Source: Phenylobacterium sp.
GTDB taxonomy: Bacteria; Pseudomonadota; Alphaproteobacteria; Caulobacterales; Caulobacteraceae
Direction of reading: 5' to 3'
NCBI GenBank assembly: GCA_020402745.1
Contig: JADBYZ010000015.1
Coordinates: 1-64,000 of the forward strand
Length of the DNA: 64,000 nt
The translations under genes were made by a program, and so were the position numbers. Every line of letters starts with the position of its first letter. Positions within the stretch are counted from its first letter, which is position 1. A model generated the notes under the pieces. That model worked only from the letters and a program-made list of their open reading frames with translations, was not told the DNA's origin and did no database searches. Positions 35,395-43,359 of the stretch are shown piece after piece.

Positions 35395-36348
35395 ATGAAC
35401 CTGAACCCCTCCCGCGAGAGCGCGAGTCCTCAGGCGGACGACCTTGCCGCCCGGCGCGCCTACCTCGAGGCCAATAACGGCATCCGTGGGCTCGAGGTCC
35501 TCGAGCGAAGAGATGCCGCGCACGCCGCCGAGCTCTTCCGCAGAGACGGCTTCGTGGTGATCGCCAACGCCCTTGACAGCGAGGAGGTCGAGGTCCTGGC
35601 CCGGGGCTGCCGGGAGGTGGCTGACGAGATCCTCGCCCTCGACACCGACCGCAGGGGTAACCGCGGCTCCCACCGCTATTCCTTCGGCGGCTCAAGCCTC
35701 ACCCGCAGCCAGCTGCACCGGCCGGAGTGGCGCATGCTGCTTGAGAACAGCCTCGTCAACGATGTCGTGACCGCCATCTTCCAGTCACCGGACTTTGTCC
35801 TGCGGGCGGCCAGCGGCGACTTCTGCCTGCCGGGAGCGACCGGATACCAGCCCCTCCACTCCGACATCCGGGACTGGAAGGACGGCGCCGCCACACCCTT
35901 CAGCGCCTTCCACGATCCGCGCGGGCAGCTGACGATCCGGGACCTGCCTTGCCCCTATGTCTGCGCCAACTTCCTGCCCCAGGAGGTGACCCGGTTAAAT
36001 GGCCCGACGCGTCAGATCCCCGGCACCCAGAACTCACGCCATCCGATCCCCTCTCTCGAGGAAGAGCCGGAATGGATGCGGTTGAGCACAGTCTGTCCGG
36101 CGCCGGCCGGCGCGGTCATGATCCGGGACGTCCGCGCCTGGCACGGGGGGACACCCAACCTCTCCGACGCCATGCGCGCCATTCCGAACCTGGAGTTCTA
36201 TGCGTCCTGGTTCCGTGAGCCCATTGTCCCGGGGATCAGCTACGCCGACTACCGGACCCTGTCTGAGACCGCCCAGAAGCGGGTCCGGCACTGCGTCCTC
36301 GACTCAAGCGAGACCCTGGTGACCGGTCCGACCCTGAGGGCGCCATGA
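35395..36348 (+). CDS. Phytanoyl-CoA dioxygenase (PhyH) family protein
   Basis: A 317-residue Fe(II)/2-oxoglutarate oxygenase. The metal ligands are His155 and Asp157 (HSDIRDW) and His250 (VRAWHGGTPN), with FRRDGFVVIANAL at the family N-terminus. PhyH enzymes hydroxylate acyl-CoA alpha carbons or various natural products. AGGGAG lies 8 bases before the start. The stop overlaps the next ATG (ATGA). A second PhyH gene survives only as a tail just upstream, so the cluster once had two. Confidence 0.88.
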   Translation: MNLNPSRESASPQADDLAARRAYLEANNGIRGLEVLERRDAAHAAELFRRDGFVVIANALDSEEVEVLARGCREVADEILALDTDRRGNRGSHRYSFGGSSLTRSQLHRPEWRMLLENSLVNDVVTAIFQSPDFVLRAASGDFCLPGATGYQPLHSDIRDWKDGAATPFSAFHDPRGQLTIRDLPCPYVCANFLPQEVTRLNGPTRQIPGTQNSRHPIPSLEEEPEWMRLSTVCPAPAGAVMIRDVRAWHGGTPNLSDAMRAIPNLEFYASWFREPIVPGISYADYRTLSETAQKRVRHCVLDSSETLVTGPTLRAP

Positions 36349-37310
36349 GGTTCCGCCGCCTCGGACGCACCGCCCTGCAGGTCAGCGAGCTCTGCCTGGG
36401 AACGATGAACTTCGGTCCCCTGACCTCCAAGGAGGAGAGCTTCGACATCCTCAACGATGCGCTCGCGGCGGGGGTCAACTTCATCGATACCGCCGACCAG
36501 TACGGCGGACGCCTTGGCGTCGGGGCGACGGAGCGACTGCTGGGCGAATGGCTGGCGGAGGACCGCTCCCGGCGGGGGCGGATCGTCCTGGCCACCAAGG
36601 TCCATGAGCCCATGTCCGAGGACATCAACGACCGGGGTCTCTCCGCCCGGCATATCCAGAACGCCTGCGACGCCAGCCTCAGACGCCTGGGTGTTGATCA
36701 CATCGACCTCTACCAGATGCATCACATTGACCGCGCGGCGCAGCCTGAGGAGATCTGGCAGGCCATGGATAGGCTGATCGCCCAGGGCAAGATCACCTAT
36801 GTCGGCTCCAGCAACTTTCCCGGCTGGGCTATCGCCCGGTTCAACGAGAAGGCCACTGCCTCGCACCGCCTGGGTCTGGTTTGTGAGCAGAGCCTGTACA
36901 ACCTCGTCGAGCGTCGCGCCGAGCTGGAAGTGCTTCCCGCCTGCCAGGCCTACGGGGTCGGGGTGATCGCATGGAGTCCGCTTGCCGGGGGCTTGCTGGC
37001 CGGGGTCACGACTGACGCATCCGGCCGTCGCGCGGGCGCGCAGGCGCAGGATGGAGCCCGGATGAATTCGGAACGCATTGCCGACTTCGCTGCCCTCTGT
37101 GACGGTCTCGGTCAGTCGCCTGGTGTTGTGGCTATCTCATGGCTGCTTCACCAGCCAGGCGTGACGTCGGCTATTGTGGGCCCGAGGCGCAGGGATCAGT
37201 TCGCTTCGCTTCTGAAGGCTCCGGAACTTGCCCTGGAGGCTGCTGTGCTCTCTCGTCTGGATGCGATCTTCCCGGCATGCGGCCCGGCTCCCGAGGCCTA
37301 TGCATGGTGA
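36345..37310 (+). CDS. Aldo/keto reductase
   Basis: A 321-residue NADPH-dependent (alpha/beta)8 barrel. The catalytic tetrad is Asp48, Tyr53, Lys85 and His126 (FIDTADQY, ATKV, YQMHHID), and the C-terminal cofactor loop is SAIVGPRRRDQ. It resembles YajO/Tas-type reductases acting on aldehydes or ketones. It is coupled to the PhyH gene (ATGA) and overlaps the next gene by 7 bases, so it reduces or oxidises an intermediate of the same pathway. Confidence 0.92.
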   Translation: MRFRRLGRTALQVSELCLGTMNFGPLTSKEESFDILNDALAAGVNFIDTADQYGGRLGVGATERLLGEWLAEDRSRRGRIVLATKVHEPMSEDINDRGLSARHIQNACDASLRRLGVDHIDLYQMHHIDRAAQPEEIWQAMDRLIAQGKITYVGSSNFPGWAIARFNEKATASHRLGLVCEQSLYNLVERRAELEVLPACQAYGVGVIAWSPLAGGLLAGVTTDASGRRAGAQAQDGARMNSERIADFAALCDGLGQSPGVVAISWLLHQPGVTSAIVGPRRRDQFASLLKAPELALEAAVLSRLDAIFPACGPAPEAYAW

Positions 37311-38113
37311 AATCCGGGCCCGCGGACTGGACCGCCGGAGAGGTTCCCGTCTTCGGCGGAAGGCTGGCCTACCACAGGACTGGCGGCAAAGGACCGCCCT
37401 TGATCCTCTCGCACGGCCTCACCGACAACGGCCTTTGCTGGACCCGTCTCGCCCGAGCTCTGGAGGCTGACTTTGATATCATCATGCTCGACGCTCGGGG
37501 GCATGGCGCGAGCTCGGGGGTCGGCCCAGGGGATGTCGTCGACCCCGTCCGTGACCTCGCCGAGGCGGTCGAGGCCCTCGGCCTGACCCGTGTCCTCGTC
37601 ATGGGACACTCCGTCGGCGCCCGGGCGAGCGCCGGCTATGCGGCGGCCTTTCCAGACCGTGTCCGGGCCCTGGTGCTCGAGGATCCGCCACTGGTCCTCC
37701 CGATGACCCCCGAGGCAAGAGAGCGGAGACTCCAGGCGTTCCGGGAACAGGTGGCCAGGTTCAGGTCCATGACCGAAGCGGAGCTGCGCGCCTTCGGCAT
37801 GCGGCAATCTCCCTCGTGGGATCCCATTGAGTTCCCCGCCTGGGCGGCGTCGAAGCGTCAGGTGGATGCCGAAGCGCTTCCCCTCCTCAACTCGGCCTGG
37901 CAAGAGGACTTTCGCAGCCTCCAGTCCCCGACCCTCCTGATCCACGGAGAGTCCAAACGGGGAAGCATGGTTGCCCCGGAACAGGCCCGCGAGGCCCTCG
38001 AACTCAACCCCAACCTTCGGGCCGTCCGGATTCCAGGAGCCGGGCACAATGTGCGCCGCGAGAATCTTGCAGACGTCCTCCTCGCCGTCCGCAGCTTCCT
38101 GGCCGCGGTCTGA
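37304..38113 (+). CDS. Alpha/beta hydrolase
   Basis: 269 residues with a full catalytic machinery: LSHGLTDNGLCW oxyanion region, Ser103 in GHSVGA, a late acid in LLIHGESKRG (Glu/Ser region, weak) and the histidine in AGHNVRREN. It may cleave an ester or a C-C bond in the cluster's pathway. It is the last gene of the operon. The repeat palindrome begins 12 bases after its stop. The start at 37304 lies inside the reductase gene. Confidence 0.88.
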   Translation: MVKSGPADWTAGEVPVFGGRLAYHRTGGKGPPLILSHGLTDNGLCWTRLARALEADFDIIMLDARGHGASSGVGPGDVVDPVRDLAEAVEALGLTRVLVMGHSVGARASAGYAAAFPDRVRALVLEDPPLVLPMTPEARERRLQAFREQVARFRSMTEAELRAFGMRQSPSWDPIEFPAWAASKRQVDAEALPLLNSAWQEDFRSLQSPTLLIHGESKRGSMVAPEQAREALELNPNLRAVRIPGAGHNVRRENLADVLLAVRSFLAAV

Positions 38114-38124
38114 CGTCATGGACC

Positions 38125-38225
38125 TAGAGCCTGTACTGACCCATCAGACGTTCCGTCTGAAGGGAACAGACTCTAGCTGGCGGAGCGGTCGACCTAGGGC
38201 GGGTCCGCGGCCCTGCCGAGCGCCC
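38125..38225. repeat. Dispersed palindromic repeat, copy B
   Basis: The same 101-base unit as at 15554-15654, without gaps. The nested palindrome TCAGACG-TTC-CGTCTGA is at 38144-38160. The last 32 bases overlap the C-terminal codons of the minus-strand tetR gene and supply its TAG stop, so the repeat appears to have reshaped the end of that protein. Confidence 0.75.
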
Positions 38226-38838
38226 TGAGGCACAGGCGCGCCTGCGTGCGCGCGCTGGGTTCCACGTCGACGGCGCCTTCGCGGGGGAAGGCTCGCAGGT
38301 CCGAGAAGCCATGGATGGCCGTCCAGACGAAGTACTGGTCCTGTGGCGTGGCGCTGCCAATCACGCCGAAGTCCCTGAGTTCGGACAGGGACCTTCCCAG
38401 CCATTGATAGGTCGGCGCCTTTGCCGGGTCCTGGAACTGGAAGTCGCAGCCATAGGGGCCGAACATCAGGCGCCAGAGGCCGTAGTGGCTCCGGGCGAAG
38501 GTGACATAGGCCAGCGCCAGCCCCTCGAAGCGCGCCCGCGCGTCGGCCCCGTCCCTGGCGGCGGAGCCAGCCGGCATGGCCGCCTCGAACCGCTCGCCAA
38601 GCAAGACGAAGCCGGCTTCGGCCACCGCCTTCAGAATGGCCTCCCGGTCCTCGAAGTGCCGGTAGATCGCGCCCGGAGACACCCCCAGCCGCCGCGAGAC
38701 CTCCCGCATGGACAGCGCCTCAATGGCGCCATCCTGGGCGGCCGCCATCGCCAGCGCGATCACGTCGTCGCGGAGCCGGCCGCGGAGGCGGGAGGTCGGC
38801 TCTGCGCCAGGCGGGGTCGCGGAAAGGTTCGTGATCAC
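38194..38838 (-). CDS. TetR family regulator
   Basis: 214 residues. The helix-turn-helix IEALSMREVSRRLGVSPGAIYRHFEDREAILKAVAEAGF is near the N-terminus, and a WHG-type TetR C-terminal domain follows (FARSHYGLWRLMFGPYG). The start is GTG at 38838, lying within a GTGATCAC palindrome. The gene faces away from the hydrolase/NmrA operon, the usual geometry for local repression. Its last ten codons lie within repeat copy B. Confidence 0.9.
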   Translation of the reverse strand: MITNLSATPPGAEPTSRLRGRLRDDVIALAMAAAQDGAIEALSMREVSRRLGVSPGAIYRHFEDREAILKAVAEAGFVLLGERFEAAMPAGSAARDGADARARFEGLALAYVTFARSHYGLWRLMFGPYGCDFQFQDPAKAPTYQWLGRSLSELRDFGVIGSATPQDQYFVWTAIHGFSDLRAFPREGAVDVEPSARTQARLCLRALGRAADPP

Positions 38839-38874
38839 TGTTTACTTACGGCGTAAAACATATATTGTGATCAC
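38831..38874. promoter_or_regulatory. Divergent operator for the TetR/hydrolase pair
   Basis: Two identical GTGATCAC palindromes (38831-38838 and 38867-38874) flank an inverted repeat, TTTAC-N7-GTAAA (38841-38857), typical of TetR operators. The region contains the tetR start codon and lies 30 bases before the hydrolase start, so occupancy would affect both genes. Confidence 0.65.
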
Positions 38875-38904
38875 TGATTACACCGATTGCCCGAGGAGGC
38901 GCCA

Positions 38905-39744
38905 ATGATTTCGTCGACCCGAACCCGGACCCAGGAACCGCGTCTTGTCCCCACCCCCCTGGGAGATCTCGCCGTCCGGGTCGCCGGACTCGGCGCCGCA
39001 AAGGTGGTCCTTTGGCCGTCCATCTTCACGGACGGACACATCTTTGACGGTCTCGTCTCCCGGATGGCGGCCGAGGCGACCTTCTTCCTTGTTGACGGAC
39101 CCGGTCATGGCCTCAGCCCGGGCGTGGCCCGTGACTTCACCATGGCCGAGGCCGCTTCCGCCTGCCTGTCGGTGATGGACAGCTTCGGCCTGGCCCGGGC
39201 CGTGGTGGGCGGCGTGTCCTGGGGCGGACTGGTGGCGGCCGAGGTGGCGCTGACCGCCCCGGATCGCGTCGAGGGGCTGGTCCTGATGAACACCCCGATG
39301 GATGTCTCCGGCGACCATCCCAAGGTCCGGGACCAGATGATCGCCTTCGGCGCCCGCTGGATGGGGCGTCGAAAGGTGTTCCGCGATGGCGTGGCGAGCA
39401 GCTTCTTCGACCCCGGAACCCTGGACTCCAACCCCTCCTATCGTCAGGCCTTCCACGGCATGCTGGCCGCCTCCGACCCGGTCAGGCTCTCGGCCGCGGT
39501 GCGTTCCGTGATCCTGGGCGGCGATCCCCTCCGGGCCCGCCTGGCCCGGATCTCTGTCCCCAGCCTTCTCATCGCCGGCAAGGAGGACGCCCTCTATCCG
39601 CTCGAGGGGCAGGCCAGCGCCGCGCTCATGCTCCAGGACGGCCGCTTCGAGCCCGTCGCCGGTCGGCATATCTCACCCGTTGAGGCTCCGGACGAGGTCG
39701 CCGCCTCCCTGAGGGCCTTCCTGGGCAGGGATAAGGTGGGATGA
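38905..39744 (+). CDS. Alpha/beta fold hydrolase
   Basis: 279 residues. The nucleophile is Ser105 in GGVSWGGL, the acid lies in AGKEDALYP and the histidine in GRHISPVEAP. It resembles carboxylester or enol-lactone hydrolases. GAGGAGG sits 5 bases before the ATG at 38905, a strong ribosome site. It is divergent from tetR and overlaps the NmrA-like gene by ATGA, so the pair forms a small inducible operon. Substrate unknown. Confidence 0.88.
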   Translation: MISSTRTRTQEPRLVPTPLGDLAVRVAGLGAAKVVLWPSIFTDGHIFDGLVSRMAAEATFFLVDGPGHGLSPGVARDFTMAEAASACLSVMDSFGLARAVVGGVSWGGLVAAEVALTAPDRVEGLVLMNTPMDVSGDHPKVRDQMIAFGARWMGRRKVFRDGVASSFFDPGTLDSNPSYRQAFHGMLAASDPVRLSAAVRSVILGGDPLRARLARISVPSLLIAGKEDALYPLEGQASAALMLQDGRFEPVAGRHISPVEAPDEVAASLRAFLGRDKVG

Positions 39745-40595
39745 CGTTTGCAGTCCTTGGCGCGACGGGGGGACAGGGCGGCGCGGTCGTACGCGCCCTC
39801 CTGTCCCGGGGCCAAGCGGTTCGCGCCCTGACGCGCCGGCCCGAAAGTGCAGCCGCTCTGGCGCTCGCCCGGGAGGGCGTGGAGGTCGTTCAGGCGGACC
39901 TTGACCACCCCGAGAGTCTGCCTCCGGCCCTTCGGGGGTGCTCAGGCGTCTTCTCTGTCCAGGACTTCTATGCGCCTGGGGTCGGGCTCGCAGGCGAGAT
40001 CCGCCAGGGTCGCGCCCTCATTGCGGTGGCCCGCTCCGCCGGCGTGCCTCACATCGTGCAATCGACCATGGGCGATGGGCGCACTCCCGGGGGGCCCGCC
40101 CACTTCCTCTCCAAGGCGGTGCTCGAACAGGACCTCCGGAAGAGCGGACTGGGATGGACCTTCCTCGGGACGGTCTGGTTCCTCGACAATCTGCTGAATC
40201 CCGCCATGCATCCCAGCCTGATCTTTCCCGTTCTTTCCGGAAGTCTGGAGCCGTCCACCCCCTTCCAGATGCTTGCCCTGGAGGATCTGGGATGGGTCGC
40301 CGCGGAGGCCCTGGGGAACCCGGACGCCTGGGTGGGCCGGAAGATCAATCTGGCTGGGGATGTCCTGTCGGTCGTCCAGATGAAGCACGCCTACAGGCAG
40401 GCCGTCGGGCGTCGCCCGAAGTCCTGGTCGATGCCCGCACCTCTGTTCCGGCGGATGGCGCCCGAGTTTGCAGCCCAGCTGAAGTGGCACAATGAGGTCG
40501 GCTTCGCCTTCGACGCGAAACCCCTTCGCAGCCTGAAGCCGGACGCTCGGACATTCTTCGGGTTCATAGAGGAGGCCGACATCCGGACTCTCTGA
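39741..40595 (+). CDS. NmrA family NAD(P)-binding protein
   Basis: 284 residues. An atypical-SDR Rossmann motif, GATGGQGGAVVRALL, at the N-terminus is followed by VRALTRRPES, suggesting NADPH preference, and a conserved TFLGTVWFLDNLL. The tyrosine/lysine pair of catalytic SDRs is not evident, so it may be a redox sensor or a reductase with altered chemistry. It is co-translated with the upstream hydrolase. Confidence 0.88.
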   Translation: MTFAVLGATGGQGGAVVRALLSRGQAVRALTRRPESAAALALAREGVEVVQADLDHPESLPPALRGCSGVFSVQDFYAPGVGLAGEIRQGRALIAVARSAGVPHIVQSTMGDGRTPGGPAHFLSKAVLEQDLRKSGLGWTFLGTVWFLDNLLNPAMHPSLIFPVLSGSLEPSTPFQMLALEDLGWVAAEALGNPDAWVGRKINLAGDVLSVVQMKHAYRQAVGRRPKSWSMPAPLFRRMAPEFAAQLKWHNEVGFAFDAKPLRSLKPDARTFFGFIEEADIRTL

Positions 40596-40697
40596 GGCGG
40601 GAGGGCCGGCGCGCGGGGGCGCCCCTCGGCCTCGCATCCGGGATCGGTCGGGTCACATCTCGATCCGATACCCGGTTCCCACTTGTCGGAGCCTGAT

Positions 40698-41597
40698 CTA
40701 CGCCCCGGCGACCGCCGGCCCGGGCGCGGAGTCCCCGAGCACCGAGACGCGCTCGCCGTAGCGGGAGAAGGGGTAGTAGTCCCAGACCGAATGGTGCTGC
40801 GTGCAGCGGTTGTCCCAGAGGGTCAGGGTGTTGGGCTCCCATCGCACCCGGCAGTGCAGCTTGGGCTCGCGCTGGAGCAGGCCGAAGCACATGTCCAGCA
40901 GGGCGCGGCTCTCCCAGCGGTGCAGACCTTCAATATGGGTGGTGAAGCCCGAGTTGACGTTCAGCACCTTGCGTCCCGTATCCGGATGAAGGGTCACGAC
41001 GGGATGGCGGGTGCGCGGATAGCCGCCCTCGGGCGGAGCGGACTTGTAGTTGCCGACATAGGGAAGGGCGCCGTCGTGGACCGCCCACATCCCTTCCAGA
41101 AAGCCCTGCATGGCCGGCGAGAGCATTTCGAAGGCCATGTACATGTTGGCGAACAGGGTGTCGCCGCCGCCGCTCTCTGGGGTCTCGGTGATGTAGAGGA
41201 GGGAGCCGAGAGGCGGGATGGGATCGCAGCTGACGTCCGTGTGCCAGGCCTCGCCCGCCGTGAAGGGCGACTGGGCTGTGGTCTTGACGGTGAGGATCTC
41301 GGGGTCCTGGTCCGGTCGGCCATGGTGCATGGGGTGGACATGCAGGTGTCCGAAGTTGCGGCTGAAGGCCTTGTGCGCCTCGCGGTCCAGGGTCTGGTCG
41401 CGGAAGACCAGGACGAGCCAGTCCGCCCAGGCGGCGCGGATGTCGGCCAGGAGCTCGGGCGTCATCGGCCGGGACAGGTCCACCCCCCGGATCTCACCGC
41501 CGATGTGCGGCGAGATCGGCGTCACCTCGAAGGCGCCATAGCGGGTGCGTCGGACCGCGGGGAGGGGGACGTGCTTGGTCAGGGCGGGGGCGTTCAT
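40698..41597 (-). CDS. TauD/TfdA family 2-oxoglutarate dioxygenase
   Basis: 299 residues. Iron ligands are His119 and Asp121 (WHTDVS) and His268 (DNRCTQH), and a C-terminal arginine (YGERVSVLGD) binds 2-oxoglutarate. The family includes taurine, 2,4-D and alkylsulfate dioxygenases. The N-terminal ISPHIGGEIRGVDLSRPM is typical. GGAGG lies 8 bases before the ATG at 41597. It is a single-gene unit with no substrate clue in its neighbours. Confidence 0.92.
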   Translation of the reverse strand: MNAPALTKHVPLPAVRRTRYGAFEVTPISPHIGGEIRGVDLSRPMTPELLADIRAAWADWLVLVFRDQTLDREAHKAFSRNFGHLHVHPMHHGRPDQDPEILTVKTTAQSPFTAGEAWHTDVSCDPIPPLGSLLYITETPESGGGDTLFANMYMAFEMLSPAMQGFLEGMWAVHDGALPYVGNYKSAPPEGGYPRTRHPVVTLHPDTGRKVLNVNSGFTTHIEGLHRWESRALLDMCFGLLQREPKLHCRVRWEPNTLTLWDNRCTQHHSVWDYYPFSRYGERVSVLGDSAPGPAVAGA

Positions 41598-41668
41598 GGG
41601 GCTTCCTCCGGCCGCCCTCATGGCTCGGGGCGGATCCCGCGAAACCTAACCTGCAATCCGCGGGCCTG

Positions 41669-42628
41669 TCATGCCCCCGAAACTCCGGTCAGGAGCCGGG
41701 CCAACGCCTCGCCGGAGTCCCAGGCGCACTCGATCCGGGGGCCGGACAGCCAGTCGCCGCAGCAGCCCAGCCGGCGATCTGCAGACCAGAGGGCGAGATC
41801 CTCTCCCACGGAGGACCGGGCGTAACGCCAGCGGTGAGCCTGGACGAGCACCGGATCGGGAAGCGGCGCCCCCATCCGGCGGGCGAGGTCGCCGAGAAGC
41901 GCCTCGATGACCGTCTCCGCAGGGGCTTCCAGATGCTCGCGCGACCAGTCGGGATCCGCCTGCAGGACCCAGGCCTCGGGGCCCTGGCGTCCCGGCTTGG
42001 ACGAATTGCGCGCCGCCCAGCCGAGACGGCCCTCATCCCTCAGGGTGTCGACCTCCAGGTCCAGCCGGCTTTCGAAGGCCGCCATCACCGTCCAGCAGGG
42101 CGCGGTGGAGGACGCCGCGGCGCGCGCGGCCATTCCGGGATCAGGGCTCTGGAGAAGAGCGGCGGCCTGCTCGGCGGGAAGGGCCAGGACGACGGCGTCG
42201 AAAGGCGCCGAAAGTCCCTCTGGGGTCTTCAGCCGCCAGGCCCCCCCATCTCGGACCAGGGATTCCACCACCATGTTCCAGGTCACGGAATGCCCCTCGG
42301 CGAGGGCCTTGACCGGCGCGTTCATGCCGGGCGCCCCCACCCAGGCCTCCGGGCCTGCTGACAGCCAGGGTGCGGCGAGGCCTTCCGCCGCCCAGCGGTC
42401 GACCTCGGCGCGGAAACTCCCCCCTCGGGCGGTGAAGTACTGGGCGCCGTGGTCGAAGCTGACGGTCCCCAGGGCGGTCTCCACCCGTCGGGTCGACATC
42501 CTCCCGCCCGGGCCCCGGGCCTTGTCAAAAAGTTGGACCTCGCGCCCGCTCCGTGAGAGCTGGGCGGCGCAGGACAGGCCGGAAAGGCCGGCGCCGACGA
42601 TGGCGATGCGGTTCAGGGTCTGGGACAT
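41669..42628 (-). CDS. FAD/NAD(P)-dependent oxidoreductase, renalase-like
   Basis: 319 residues. The N-terminal dinucleotide motif VGAGLSGLSCAAQL is followed by FDKARGPGGRMSTRR, the GG-doublet of flavin amine oxidase/renalase-like proteins. The C-terminal CGDWLSGPRIECAWDSGEALA is the FAD-closing motif. Bacterial renalases recycle off-path dihydronicotinamide forms, but this branch is poorly characterised. It stands alone between the dioxygenase and a small unknown gene. Confidence 0.88.
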   Translation of the reverse strand: MSQTLNRIAIVGAGLSGLSCAAQLSRSGREVQLFDKARGPGGRMSTRRVETALGTVSFDHGAQYFTARGGSFRAEVDRWAAEGLAAPWLSAGPEAWVGAPGMNAPVKALAEGHSVTWNMVVESLVRDGGAWRLKTPEGLSAPFDAVVLALPAEQAAALLQSPDPGMAARAAASSTAPCWTVMAAFESRLDLEVDTLRDEGRLGWAARNSSKPGRQGPEAWVLQADPDWSREHLEAPAETVIEALLGDLARRMGAPLPDPVLVQAHRWRYARSSVGEDLALWSADRRLGCCGDWLSGPRIECAWDSGEALARLLTGVSGA

Positions 42629-42693
42629 GACATTGTCTTGGACCCTGCGCCCGGGTGCGGGTCAACAGCCGTCCCACGCACCAGGCCCGCCAA

Positions 42694-43134
42694 TCAGCCC
42701 TCGATGGGCCGCAGGGCGCCGGGAATTCCGCTGTGGATCTCCTCTTGGGCGAACCAGCGCACGTCCTTGAACCGGGCGTCCGCCGCAAGGGCGTCGGCGA
42801 GCTTCGCGACCACGGAGACGAAGTCTGGATGACGGGGGGCGAAGGTGGTTCGGAACCAGCTCGTCTGGAATAGGCCGATCAGGTACTTGTCGATCTGGGT
42901 GACGCGCATGCCGAAGACCGTGCGCCCCTTCGGCCCGCCTTTGAAGTGAAGCTCCCATCCACGTTCGTGAAGGTAGATCAGGTCGACAATCTCGCAGCCG
43001 AAACCCTGCAGAATCTCGGCCAGAGTCTCCGAGAGGAATTTTCCCGGATACTGCAGGATGTCCATTTCATCCTCGCTATCGATCTGGTCGCTCGGGAACG
43101 TTGTCTCGAATTCCGCCCAAGGCCTTATCATCAT
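42694..43134 (-). CDS. Hypothetical protein
   Basis: 146 residues starting MMIRPWAEFETTFPSDQ at 43134, with GAGGAG 9 bases upstream. It has a mixed alpha/beta pattern (EILQGFGCEIVDLIYLHERGWELHFKGG; FVSVVAKLADALAADARF). It has no signal peptide or membrane segment and no family I recognise. Its size and soluble acidic nature resemble stand-alone immunity-type proteins, but no toxin is nearby. The gap to the helicase (43135-43359) contains an A-rich run and its promoter. Confidence 0.7.
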   Translation of the reverse strand: MMIRPWAEFETTFPSDQIDSEDEMDILQYPGKFLSETLAEILQGFGCEIVDLIYLHERGWELHFKGGPKGRTVFGMRVTQIDKYLIGLFQTSWFRTTFAPRHPDFVSVVAKLADALAADARFKDVRWFAQEEIHSGIPGALRPIEG

Positions 43135-43340
43135 CGACGTTTCTCCTCGCCCCTCGCTGAAAAGGTTCTCACAAGACGGCGCACCTGAAAAGAACAAAAA
43201 AAGAACCTCTCTAGGTCCCGGGTCAGGCGGGGCCTCCGGGGTCCTTCGACCCAAGGCGACATTGGGCCCATCGCGGGGGGACGGAGCCCTTCGCCGGCCG
43301 CCGGCTCGGGTCCACCTTTCCGCAAGCCTTCCGCTCCGGG

Positions 43341-43350
43341 CGTGCTATAG
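43341..43350 (+). promoter_or_regulatory. Candidate -10 box of a leaderless helicase transcript
   Basis: CGTGCTATAG ends 9 bases before the helicase ATG at 43360, and no Shine-Dalgarno sequence lies between. The spacing puts the transcript start at or next to the A of ATG. The same style of box (GGCTAGAAGG) precedes tRNA-Arg at 10261. Confidence 0.45.
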
Positions 43351-43359
43351 GCGCCCCCC

